64,000 nt of DNA from Luidia sarsii (taxonomy: Eukaryota; Echinodermata; Asteroidea; Paxillosida; Luidiidae). The stretch spans positions 12,164,363 to 12,228,362 of the forward strand of contig OX465110.1 of NCBI GenBank assembly GCA_949987565.1. Direction: 5' to 3'. Under the pieces are notes generated by a model, which was given only the letters and a program-made list of their open reading frames with translations, made no database searches and was not told the DNA's origin. Shown here piece after piece: positions 48,812 through 61,436 of this stretch. Each line of letters starts with the position of its first letter. Within the stretch, counting starts at the first letter, position 1. The translations under genes were made by a program, and so were the position numbers.

Positions 48812-51336
48812 ACGGAAGTATTTTAGTGTGCTGCACCCTTTACTCGCGACGAAATCCAAAAGCCCGCCGTCAACGGCCATGCCCCGTAATTTTAATCGGG
48901 TTCGCTAACATGTATCAGATGTCCGTGACTGTTGCGTAACACAAGTGGCCTTGTGTGGAAGACGCTCGCCTGCCAACGTGTAGGTTCGTGGTTCGATCCC
49001 GGGGGTATTTTTAACTTCTTTTTTTCTCAGCACGATAGTGCGGTATAAGGTGTTTAAAAAACTCCCGCAAACACCAACGTCGCATGTGGCGCATCTAGAT
49101 GGGTCGCTGTGACGCTGGGACTGTCCTCGTAATCCAGGTTCGCGTCTTCGTACAGGGACACATGCGTTTGGTCGACTCGGCGGCCAAGGTCTAGGGGCCG
49201 CTGTGTTTCCTCCCTCACATGGCGCAGGGTCTACGGGCCTATATGGATGAGGACAGGGAAGGACGTGCGGTGGACCGGTACCGAGGCCTTAAGAGCTCTA
49301 ATAGATCCGTGCACACGGGACGACCCTGGAGGTCCCGGGGATCTGAAAGCTTGGTCTGACACCGCATAACTTTTTTTCTCGCTACTTTGATTTTTTAAGT
49401 GTTTCGTGCTCGTTTTTTCTATTCATTTTTAGCTGTTTGGTCTTCCGAAACAGCTTTTGTTTTCGTTTTTTTTCTTCTATACATTTTGTTTTTTTCTCCC
49501 CTTTTTTTGTCCATCTGTTTCGGTCTTCCGAAACGGCTCTTGTCTTCGTTCTGTTTTGTTTTCTTATTCAAATTTTTTCTTAGTTGTTTCGGTCTTTCAA
49601 AAACAGCTCTTCTTTTCGTTTTTTGTAAATACGCCTTTTCACTTTTTTTTTACGTGTAAGATATCCGAAACTGTTGCGTAACACAAAGTGTCCTTGTGTG
49701 AAAGACGCTCGACTGCCAACGTGTAGGTTCGTGGTTCGATCCCGGGGGTATTTTTCACTTATTTTTTTTCTCAGCACGACTGTGCTGTATAAGGTGTTTA
49801 AAAAACTCCCGCAAACACCAACGTCGCATGTGGCGCATCTCGATGGGTCGGTGTGATGCTGGGACTCTCCTCGTAATCCAGGTTCGCGTCTCCGTATAGA
49901 CCCGTCTTCGATGACGTCACGGTTTTGTTCATCGGCCATCTTGGATTACACACATGAGCACGTCGTCACCGCCGTTACTAAGTCAGCTGTGCATACAAAC
50001 AACTCCACATGCACGGCGGCAAGTTTTGAACTCGTCGTAGTTGTACTACTACTACTACTGCGTACACTATAGTATATACTAGTTGTGCCATGGAGGAATC
50101 TCTTTTTATTCCTCCGTGGTTGTATCATGGATTGGAGGAACTTGTTTTGTTGAAAGATGATTAACTTTTGCGCTGTCCTTGGCTGTGGAAGCAGGGGTGA
50201 TCGTGATAAGAAATATTTTGTATCGTTTACCCGCTGTACTGACAAGAGAAGGTGACGCAACTCGTACACTTTCGCTAAAAAGATGGACGAAATGGTTGTC
50301 GCGGGTTAATTGTGTACGGATCTATTCCAGCAATAAAGCCGAGAATGTCGAGAGAACTGTAATAAGCCGACCGTGCAGCATTCGAATTCGCCATGACGAC
50401 CAACGTAACGTTAAACGAACACAAACGTGCGAGCGAAAGCGTGTGTATTTACTCCAAGATGGCGGATCTCGATGTGTCTAGTAGCAACGTGACGTCAGTA
50501 AGAAGGGTCTATAGCGCTTGTTTTGTAGTAGATATCTGTGTTACTATACGCCTAAGCCTAAGATTGACAAGCTCAGTGCCAGTGAGTACTGCAGCAGTTG
50601 GCAGCGTTCAGGCAACCTAGTTAAAGGATCACCGATAGAGGGCGCCCTGTACGCAAAATGACCCAAAAGGGTGCAGAACACTAAATAGAGCTCTCATTGA
50701 ACACTGTACAAAAACACTCACTTTCAAAGTCAATTATCCCATGCCCAAAAGTCTCTCAGTTCTTGTAGCTATACTTAAAATTGTAGTTTGGACCTTCATC
50801 TCTCAGATTCTTTTCAATTTTAGTGCTCTTAGCCGATTAGATTGTTTGCTAATTACCCTCCGAAAAAAACACCCCCAAAATGTGTAGCCGTCCAACCGAA
50901 TTTCTGCAAGGATTTTGGGATGGACCCCTCCACTTCCACAGCCAAATAGGGCCACATTTAAAGCCAGATATGTCCAAATTACATACCAAATTGAAGAGTG
51001 AACCCCCAGGTTGTCTTAAGCTTCACTTGTTCTACAATGTATCAGTTAATTAGCCTCCAAAGACCCCTTATTAAAAACAAGTTCTGGGTACACACTTTAT
51101 GATAATCAGCTCGGCGGAGCCATCTTGGATGGATTTTGTGCGCTGCACCCTATAAGGGGGCTAAACTTTAGAGTTGGGTCACAAAATTGGGCTTAAAATG
51201 TGGCAGAGATGGTACTGATGCAACATGTGAAAATAAAATTGAAAAAAAGTATTGCGTTTGTCCGCAATGATCGAAAATGTGATGGGTGGGGGCCCATGCC
51301 TTTGTGCACAGTCTGGCATGAAAAAACCCACTGCTT
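48812..51336 (+). repeat. U18: S unit, 2525 bp, first of the homogeneous block
   Basis: SINE-like copies 48905-49155 and 49649-49899; THAP-relic element 49895-50513; MITE left end at 50665. It introduces the derived poly-T then acg form and gagctctcatt (elsewhere gagctcccatt), and ends with aaaaaacccactg. Confidence 0.96.
50157..50304 (+). pseudogene. THAP relic, U18
   Basis: G (Gly) form at ATG+40. Confidence 0.7.
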
Positions 51337-53861
51337 ACGGAAGTATTTTAGTGTGCTGCACCCTTTACTCGCGACGAAATCCAAAAGCCCGCCGTCAACG
51401 GCCATGCCCCGTAATTTTAATCGGGTTCGCTAACATGTATCAGATGTCCGTGACTGTTGCGTAACACAAGTGGCCTTGTGTGGAAGACGCTCGCCTGCCA
51501 ACGTGTAGGTTCGTGGTTCGATCCCGGGGGTATTTTTAACTTCTTTTTTTCTCAGCACGATAGTGCGGTATAAGGTGTTTAAAAAACTCCCGCAAACACC
51601 AACGTCGCATGTGGCGCATCTAGATGGGTCGCTGTGACGCTGGGACTGTCCTCGTAATCCAGGTTCGCGTCTTCGTACAGGGACACATGCGTTTGGTCGA
51701 CTCGGCGGCCAAGGTCTAGGGGCCGCTGTGTTTCCTCCCTCACATGGCGCAGGGTCTACGGGCCTATATGGATGAGGACAGGGAAGGACGTGCGGTGGAC
51801 CGGTACCGAGGCCTTAAGAGCTCTAATAGATCCGTGCACACGGGACGACCCTGGAGGTCCCGGGGATCTGAAAGCTTGGTCTGACACCGCATAACTTTTT
51901 TTCTCGCTACTTTGATTTTTTAAGTGTTTCGTGCTCGTTTTTTCTATTCATTTTTAGCTGTTTGGTCTTCCGAAACAGCTTTTGTTTTCGTTTTTTTTCT
52001 TCTATACATTTTGTTTTTTTCTCCCCTTTTTTTGTCCATCTGTTTCGGTCTTCCGAAACGGCTCTTGTCTTCGTTCTGTTTTGTTTTCTTATTCAAATTT
52101 TTTCTTAGTTGTTTCGGTCTTTCAAAAACAGCTCTTCTTTTCGTTTTTTGTAAATACGCCTTTTCACTTTTTTTTTACGTGTAAGATATCCGAAACTGTT
52201 GCGTAACACAAAGTGTCCTTGTGTGAAAGACGCTCGACTGCCAACGTGTAGGTTCGTGGTTCGATCCCGGGGGTATTTTTCACTTATTTTTTTTCTCAGC
52301 ACGACTGTGCTGTATAAGGTGTTTAAAAAACTCCCGCAAACACCAACGTCGCATGTGGCGCATCTCGATGGGTCGGTGTGATGCTGGGACTCTCCTCGTA
52401 ATCCAGGTTCGCGTCTCCGTATAGACCCGTCTTCGATGACGTCACGGTTTTGTTCATCGGCCATCTTGGATTACACACATGAGCACGTCGTCACCGCCGT
52501 TACTAAGTCAGCTGTGCATACAAACAACTCCACATGCACGGCGGCAAGTTTTGAACTCGTCGTAGTTGTACTACTACTACTACTGCGTACACTATAGTAT
52601 ATACTAGTTGTGCCATGGAGGAATCTCTTTTTATTCCTCCGTGGTTGTATCATGGATTGGAGGAACTTGTTTTGTTGAAAGATGATTAACTTTTGCGCTG
52701 TCCTTGGCTGTGGAAGCAGGGGTGATCGTGATAAGAAATATTTTGTATCGTTTACCCGCTGTACTGACAAGAGAAGGTGACGCAACTCGTACACTTTCGC
52801 TAAAAAGATGGACGAAATGGTTGTCGCGGGTTAATTGTGTACGGATCTATTCCAGCAATAAAGCCGAGAATGTCGAGAGAACTGTAATAAGCCGACCGTG
52901 CAGCATTCGAATTCGCCATGACGACCAACGTAACGTTAAACGAACACAAACGTGCGAGCGAAAGCGTGTGTATTTACTCCAAGATGGCGGATCTCGATGT
53001 GTCTAGTAGCAACGTGACGTCAGTAAGAAGGGTCTATAGCGCTTGTTTTGTAGTAGATATCTGTGTTACTATACGCCTAAGCCTAAGATTGACAAGCTCA
53101 GTGCCAGTGAGTACTGCAGCAGTTGGCAGCGTTCAGGCAACCTAGTTAAAGGATCACCGATAGAGGGCGCCCTGTACGCAAAATGACCCAAAAGGGTGCA
53201 GAACACTAAATAGAGCTCTCATTGAACACTGTACAAAAACACTCACTTTCAAAGTCAATTATCCCATGCCCAAAAGTCTCTCAGTTCTTGTAGCTATACT
53301 TAAAATTGTAGTTTGGACCTTCATCTCTCAGATTCTTTTCAATTTTAGTGCTCTTAGCCGATTAGATTGTTTGCTAATTACCCTCCGAAAAAAACACCCC
53401 CAAAATGTGTAGCCGTCCAACCGAATTTCTGCAAGGATTTTGGGATGGACCCCTCCACTTCCACAGCCAAATAGGGCCACATTTAAAGCCAGATATGTCC
53501 AAATTACATACCAAATTGAAGAGTGAACCCCCAGGTTGTCTTAAGCTTCACTTGTTCTACAATGTATCAGTTAATTAGCCTCCAAAGACCCCTTATTAAA
53601 AACAAGTTCTGGGTACACACTTTATGATAATCAGCTCGGCGGAGCCATCTTGGATGGATTTTGTGCGCTGCACCCTATAAGGGGGCTAAACTTTAGAGTT
53701 GGGTCACAAAATTGGGCTTAAAATGTGGCAGAGATGGTACTGATGCAACATGTGAAAATAAAATTGAAAAAAAGTATTGCGTTTGTCCGCAATGATCGAA
53801 AATGTGATGGGTGGGGGCCCATGCCTTTGTGCACAGTCTGGCATGAAAAAACCCACTGCTT
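51337..53861 (+). repeat. U19: S unit, 2525 bp
   Basis: SINE-like copies 51430-51680 and 52174-52424; THAP-relic element 52420-53038; MITE left end at 53190. All markers checked equal those of U18. Confidence 0.96.
52682..52829 (+). pseudogene. THAP relic, U19
   Basis: G (Gly) form at ATG+40. Confidence 0.7.
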
Positions 53862-56386
53862 ACGGAAGTATTTTAGTGTGCTGCACCCTTTACTCGCGAC
53901 GAAATCCAAAAGCCCGCCGTCAACGGCCATGCCCCGTAATTTTAATCGGGTTCGCTAACATGTATCAGATGTCCGTGACTGTTGCGTAACACAAGTGGCC
54001 TTGTGTGGAAGACGCTCGCCTGCCAACGTGTAGGTTCGTGGTTCGATCCCGGGGGTATTTTTAACTTCTTTTTTTCTCAGCACGATAGTGCGGTATAAGG
54101 TGTTTAAAAAACTCCCGCAAACACCAACGTCGCATGTGGCGCATCTAGATGGGTCGCTGTGACGCTGGGACTGTCCTCGTAATCCAGGTTCGCGTCTTCG
54201 TACAGGGACACATGCGTTTGGTCGACTCGGCGGCCAAGGTCTAGGGGCCGCTGTGTTTCCTCCCTCACATGGCGCAGGGTCTACGGGCCTATATGGATGA
54301 GGACAGGGAAGGACGTGCGGTGGACCGGTACCGAGGCCTTAAGAGCTCTAATAGATCCGTGCACACGGGACGACCCTGGAGGTCCCGGGGATCTGAAAGC
54401 TTGGTCTGACACCGCATAACTTTTTTTCTCGCTACTTTGATTTTTTAAGTGTTTCGTGCTCGTTTTTTCTATTCATTTTTAGCTGTTTGGTCTTCCGAAA
54501 CAGCTTTTGTTTTCGTTTTTTTTCTTCTATACATTTTGTTTTTTTCTCCCCTTTTTTTGTCCATCTGTTTCGGTCTTCCGAAACGGCTCTTGTCTTCGTT
54601 CTGTTTTGTTTTCTTATTCAAATTTTTTCTTAGTTGTTTCGGTCTTTCAAAAACAGCTCTTCTTTTCGTTTTTTGTAAATACGCCTTTTCACTTTTTTTT
54701 TACGTGTAAGATATCCGAAACTGTTGCGTAACACAAAGTGTCCTTGTGTGAAAGACGCTCGACTGCCAACGTGTAGGTTCGTGGTTCGATCCCGGGGGTA
54801 TTTTTCACTTATTTTTTTTCTCAGCACGACTGTGCTGTATAAGGTGTTTAAAAAACTCCCGCAAACACCAACGTCGCATGTGGCGCATCTCGATGGGTCG
54901 GTGTGATGCTGGGACTCTCCTCGTAATCCAGGTTCGCGTCTCCGTATAGACCCGTCTTCGATGACGTCACGGTTTTGTTCATCGGCCATCTTGGATTACA
55001 CACATGAGCACGTCGTCACCGCCGTTACTAAGTCAGCTGTGCATACAAACAACTCCACATGCACGGCGGCAAGTTTTGAACTCGTCGTAGTTGTACTACT
55101 ACTACTACTGCGTACACTATAGTATATACTAGTTGTGCCATGGAGGAATCTCTTTTTATTCCTCCGTGGTTGTATCATGGATTGGAGGAACTTGTTTTGT
55201 TGAAAGATGATTAACTTTTGCGCTGTCCTTGGCTGTGGAAGCAGGGGTGATCGTGATAAGAAATATTTTGTATCGTTTACCCGCTGTACTGACAAGAGAA
55301 GGTGACGCAACTCGTACACTTTCGCTAAAAAGATGGACGAAATGGTTGTCGCGGGTTAATTGTGTACGGATCTATTCCAGCAATAAAGCCGAGAATGTCG
55401 AGAGAACTGTAATAAGCCGACCGTGCAGCATTCGAATTCGCCATGACGACCAACGTAACGTTAAACGAACACAAACGTGCGAGCGAAAGCGTGTGTATTT
55501 ACTCCAAGATGGCGGATCTCGATGTGTCTAGTAGCAACGTGACGTCAGTAAGAAGGGTCTATAGCGCTTGTTTTGTAGTAGATATCTGTGTTACTATACG
55601 CCTAAGCCTAAGATTGACAAGCTCAGTGCCAGTGAGTACTGCAGCAGTTGGCAGCGTTCAGGCAACCTAGTTAAAGGATCACCGATAGAGGGCGCCCTGT
55701 ACGCAAAATGACCCAAAAGGGTGCAGAACACTAAATAGAGCTCTCATTGAACACTGTACAAAAACACTCACTTTCAAAGTCAATTATCCCATGCCCAAAA
55801 GTCTCTCAGTTCTTGTAGCTATACTTAAAATTGTAGTTTGGACCTTCATCTCTCAGATTCTTTTCAATTTTAGTGCTCTTAGCCGATTAGATTGTTTGCT
55901 AATTACCCTCCGAAAAAAACACCCCCAAAATGTGTAGCCGTCCAACCGAATTTCTGCAAGGATTTTGGGATGGACCCCTCCACTTCCACAGCCAAATAGG
56001 GCCACATTTAAAGCCAGATATGTCCAAATTACATACCAAATTGAAGAGTGAACCCCCAGGTTGTCTTAAGCTTCACTTGTTCTACAATGTATCAGTTAAT
56101 TAGCCTCCAAAGACCCCTTATTAAAAACAAGTTCTGGGTACACACTTTATGATAATCAGCTCGGCGGAGCCATCTTGGATGGATTTTGTGCGCTGCACCC
56201 TATAAGGGGGCTAAACTTTAGAGTTGGGTCACAAAATTGGGCTTAAAATGTGGCAGAGATGGTACTGATGCAACATGTGAAAATAAAATTGAAAAAAAGT
56301 ATTGCGTTTGTCCGCAATGATCGAAAATGTGATGGGTGGGGGCCCATGCCTTTGTGCACAGTCTGGCATGAAAAAAACCACTGCTT
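53862..56386 (+). repeat. U20: S unit, 2525 bp
   Basis: SINE-like copies 53955-54205 and 54699-54949; THAP-relic element 54945-55563; MITE left end at 55715. It ends with aaaaaaaccactg, unlike U18 and U19. Confidence 0.96.
55207..55354 (+). pseudogene. THAP relic, U20
   Basis: G (Gly) form at ATG+40. Confidence 0.7.
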
Positions 56387-58911
56387 ACGGAAGTATTTTA
56401 GTGTGCTGCACCCTTTACTCGCGACGAAATCCAAAAGCCCGCCGTCAACGGCCATGCCCCGTAATTTTAATCGGGTTCGCTAACATGTATCAGATGTCCG
56501 TGACTGTTGCGTAACACAAGTGGCCTTGTGTGGAAGACGCTCGCCTGCCAACGTGTAGGTTCGTGGTTCGATCCCGGGGGTATTTTTAACTTCTTTTTTT
56601 CTCAGCACGATAGTGCGGTATAAGGTGTTTAAAAAACTCCCGCAAACACCAACGTCGCATGTGGCGCATCTAGATGGGTCGCTGTGACGCTGGGACTGTC
56701 CTCGTAATCCAGGTTCGCGTCTTCGTACAGGGACACATGCGTTTGGTCGACTCGGCGGCCAAGGTCTAGGGGCCGCTGTGTTTCCTCCCTCACATGGCGC
56801 AGGGTCTACGGGCCTATATGGATGAGGACAGGGAAGGACGTGCGGTGGACCGGTACCGAGGCCTTAAGAGCTCTAATAGATCCGTGCACACGGGACGACC
56901 CTGGAGGTCCCGGGGATCTGAAAGCTTGGTCTGACACCGCATAACTTTTTTTCTCGCTACTTTGATTTTTTAAGTGTTTCGTGCTCGTTTTTTCTATTCA
57001 TTTTTAGCTGTTTGGTCTTCCGAAACAGCTTTTGTTTTCGTTTTTTTTCTTCTATACATTTTGTTTTTTTCTCCCCTTTTTTTGTCCATCTGTTTCGGTC
57101 TTCCGAAACGGCTCTTGTCTTCGTTCTGTTTTGTTTTCTTATTCAAATTTTTTCTTAGTTGTTTCGGTCTTTCAAAAACAGCTCTTCTTTTCGTTTTTTG
57201 TAAATACGCCTTTTCACTTTTTTTTTACGTGTAAGATATCCGAAACTGTTGCGTAACACAAAGTGTCCTTGTGTGAAAGACGCTCGACTGCCAACGTGTA
57301 GGTTCGTGGTTCGATCCCGGGGGTATTTTTCACTTATTTTTTTTCTCAGCACGACTGTGCTGTATAAGGTGTTTAAAAAACTCCCGCAAACACCAACGTC
57401 GCATGTGGCGCATCTCGATGGGTCGGTGTGATGCTGGGACTCTCCTCGTAATCCAGGTTCGCGTCTCCGTATAGACCCGTCTTCGATGACGTCACGGTTT
57501 TGTTCATCGGCCATCTTGGATTACACACATGAGCACGTCGTCACCGCCGTTACTAAGTCAGCTGTGCATACAAACAACTCCACATGCACGGCGGCAAGTT
57601 TTGAACTCGTCGTAGTTGTACTACTACTACTACTGCGTACACTATAGTATATACTAGTTGTGCCATGGAGGAATCTCTTTTTATTCCTCCGTGGTTGTAT
57701 CATGGATTGGAGGAACTTGTTTTGTTGAAAGATGATTAACTTTTGCGCTGTCCTTGGCTGTGGAAGCAGGGGTGATCGTGATAAGAAATATTTTGTATCG
57801 TTTACCCGCTGTACTGACAAGAGAAGGTGACGCAACTCGTACACTTTCGCTAAAAAGATGGACGAAATGGTTGTCGCGGGTTAATTGTGTACGGATCTAT
57901 TCCAGCAATAAAGCCGAGAATGTCGAGAGAACTGTAATAAGCCGACCGTGCAGCATTCGAATTCGCCATGACGACCAACGTAACGTTAAACGAACACAAA
58001 CGTGCGAGCGAAAGCGTGTGTATTTACTCCAAGATGGCGGATCTCGATGTGTCTAGTAGCAACGTGACGTCAGTAAGAAGGGTCTATAGCGCTTGTTTTG
58101 TAGTAGATATCTGTGTTACTATACGCCTAAGCCTAAGATTGACAAGCTCAGTGCCAGTGAGTACTGCAGCAGTTGGCAGCGTTCAGGCAACCTAGTTAAA
58201 GGATCACCGATAGAGGGCGCCCTGTACGCAAAATGACCCAAAAGGGTGCAGAACACTAAATAGAGCTCCCATTGAACACTGTACAAAAACACTCACTTTC
58301 AAAGTCAATTATCCCATGCCCAAAAGTCTCTCAGTTCTTGTAGCTATACTTAAAATTGTAGTTTGGACCTTCATCTCTCAGATTCTTTTCAATTTTAGTG
58401 CTCTTAGCCGATTAGATTGTTTGCTAATTACCCTCCGAAAAAACACCCCCAAAATGTGTAGCCGTCCAACCGAATTTCTGCAAGGATTTTGGGATGGACC
58501 CCTCCACTTCCACAGCCAAATAGGGCCACATTTAAAGCCAGATATGTCCAAATTACATACCAAATTGAAGAGTGAACCCCCAGGTTGTCTTAAGCTTCAC
58601 TTGTTCTACAATGTATCAGTTAATTAGCCTCCAAAGACCCCTTATTAAAAAAAAAGTTGTGGGTACACACTTTATGATAATCAGCTCGGCGGAGCCATCT
58701 TGGATGGATTTTGTGTGCTGCACCCTATAAGGGGGCTAAACTTTAAAGTTGGGTCACAAAATTGGGCTTAAAATGTGACAGAGATGGTACTGATGCAACA
58801 TGTGAAAATAAAATTGAAAAAAAGTATTGCGTTTGTCCGCAATGATTGAAAATGTGATGGGTGGGGGCCCATGCCTTTGTGCACAGTCTGGCATGAAAAA
58901 ACCCACTGCTT
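56387..58911 (+). repeat. U21: S unit, 2525 bp, with L-type conversion tract
   Basis: SINE-like copies 56480-56730 and 57224-57474; THAP-relic element 57470-58088; MITE left end at 58240. From at least 58439 to 58847 all diagnostic sites are L type, and gagctccc near 58266 differs from its neighbours, yet the S junction (ctgcttacgg) and aaaaaaccc end are kept. Confidence 0.96.
57732..57879 (+). pseudogene. THAP relic, U21
   Basis: G (Gly) form at ATG+40; lies left of the L-type tract. Confidence 0.7.
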
Positions 58912-61436
58912 ACGGAAGTATTTTAGTGTGCTGCACCCTTTACTCGCGACGAAATCCAAAAGCCCGCCGTCAACGGCCATGCCCCGTAATTTTAATCGGG
59001 TTCGCTAACATGTATCAGATGTCCGTGACTGTTGCGTAACACAAGTGGCCTTGTGTGGAAGACGCTCGCCTGCCAACGTGTAGGTTCGTGGTTCGATCCC
59101 GGGGGTATTTTTAACTTCTTTTTTTCTCAGCACGATAGTGCGGTATAAGGTGTTTAAAAAACTCCCGCAAACACCAACGTCGCATGTGGCGCATCTAGAT
59201 GGGTCGCTGTGACGCTGGGACTGTCCTCGTAATCCAGGTTCGCGTCTTCGTACAGGGACACATGCGTTTGGTCGACTCGGCGGCCAAGGTCTAGGGGCCG
59301 CTGTGTTTCCTCCCTCACATGGCGCAGGGTCTACGGGCCTATATGGATGAGGACAGGGAAGGACGTGCGGTGGACCGGTACCGAGGCCTTAAGAGCTCTA
59401 ATAGATCCGTGCACACGGGACGACCCTGGAGGTCCCGGGGATCTGAAAGCTTGGTCTGACACCGCATAACTTTTTTTCTCGCTACTTTGATTTTTTAAGT
59501 GTTTCGTGCTCGTTTTTTCTATTCATTTTTAGCTGTTTGGTCTTCCGAAACAGCTTTTGTTTTCGTTTTTTTTCTTCTATACATTTTGTTTTTTTCTCCC
59601 CTTTTTTTGTCCATCTGTTTCGGTCTTCCGAAACGGCTCTTGTCTTCGTTCTGTTTTGTTTTCTTATTCAAATTTTTTCTTAGTTGTTTCGGTCTTTCAA
59701 AAACAGCTCTTCTTTTCGTTTTTTGTAAATACGCCTTTTCACTTTTTTTTTACGTGTAAGATATCCGAAACTGTTGCGTAACACAAAGTGTCCTTGTGTG
59801 AAAGACGCTCGACTGCCAACGTGTAGGTTCGTGGTTCGATCCCGGGGGTATTTTTCACTTATTTTTTTTCTCAGCACGACTGTGCTGTATAAGGTGTTTA
59901 AAAAACTCCCGCAAACACCAACGTCGCATGTGGCGCATCTCGATGGGTCGGTGTGATGCTGGGACTCTCCTCGTAATCCAGGTTCGCGTCTCCGTATAGA
60001 CCCGTCTTCGATGACGTCACGGTTTTGTTCATCGGCCATCTTGGATTACACACATGAGCACGTCGTCACCGCCGTTACTAAGTCAGCTGTGCATACAAAC
60101 AACTCCACATGCACGGCGGCAAGTTTTGAACTCGTCGTAGTTGTACTACTACTACTACTGCGTACACTATAGTATATACTAGTTGTGCCATGGAGGAATC
60201 TCTTTTTATTCCTCCGTGGTTGTATCATGGATTGGAGGAACTTGTTTTGTTGAAAGATGATTAACTTTTGCGCTGTCCTTGGCTGTGGAAGCAGGGGTGA
60301 TCGTGATAAGAAATATTTTGTATCGTTTACCCGCTGTACTGACAAGAGAAGGTGACGCAACTCGTACACTTTCGCTAAAAAGATGGACGAAATGGTTGTC
60401 GCGGGTTAATTGTGTACGGATCTATTCCAGCAATAAAGCCGAGAATGTCGAGAGAACTGTAATAAGCCGACCGTGCAGCATTCGAATTCGCCATGACGAC
60501 CAACGTAACGTTAAACGAACACAAACGTGCGAGCGAAAGCGTGTGTATTTACTCCAAGATGGCGGATCTCGATGTGTCTAGTAGCAACGTGACGTCAGTA
60601 AGAAGGGTCTATAGCGCTTGTTTTGTAGTAGATATCTGTGTTACTATACGCCTAAGCCTAAGATTGACAAGCTCAGTGCCAGTGAGTACTGCAGCAGTTG
60701 GCAGCGTTCAGGCAACCTAGTTAAAGGATCACCGATAGAGGGCGCCCTGTACGCAAAATGACCCAAAAGGGTGCAGAACACTAAATAGAGCTCTCATTGA
60801 ACACTGTACAAAAACACTCACTTTCAAAGTCAATTATCCCATGCCCAAAAGTCTCTCAGTTCTTGTAGCTATACTTAAAATTGTAGTTTGGACCTTCATC
60901 TCTCAGATTCTTTTCAATTTTAGTGCTCTTAGCCGATTAGATTGTTTGCTAATTACCCTCCGAAAAAAACACCCCCAAAATGTGTAGCCGTCCAACCGAA
61001 TTTCTGCAAGGATTTTGGGATGGACCCCTCCACTTCCACAGCCAAATAGGGCCACATTTAAAGCCAGATATGTCCAAATTACATACCAAATTGAAGAGTG
61101 AACCCCCAGGTTGTCTTAAGCTTCACTTGTTCTACAATGTATCAGTTAATTAGCCTCCAAAGACCCCTTATTAAAAACAAGTTCTGGGTACACACTTTAT
61201 GATAATCAGCTCGGCGGAGCCATCTTGGATGGATTTTGTGCGCTGCACCCTATAAGGGGGCTAAACTTTAGAGTTGGGTCACAAAATTGGGCTTAAAATG
61301 TGGCAGAGATGGTACTGATGCAACATGTGAAAATAAAATTGAAAAAAAGTATTGCGTTTGTCCGCAATGATCGAAAATGTGATGGGTGGGGGCCCATGCC
61401 TTTGTGCACAGTCTGGCATGAAAAAACCCACTGCTT
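58912..61436 (+). repeat. U22: S unit, 2525 bp
   Basis: SINE-like copies 59005-59255 and 59749-59999; THAP-relic element 59995-60613; MITE left end at 60765. Markers equal those of U18 and U19, including the aaaaaaccc end. Confidence 0.96.
60257..60404 (+). pseudogene. THAP relic, U22
   Basis: G (Gly) form at ATG+40. Confidence 0.7.

Noticed and set aside
49580..49939. 119-codon minus-strand frame with a Lys/Arg-rich end in U18-U23
   Set aside because: It is the antisense of SINE-like copy 2 fused to the T-rich tract by the loss of one base. Composition explains the basic tail.
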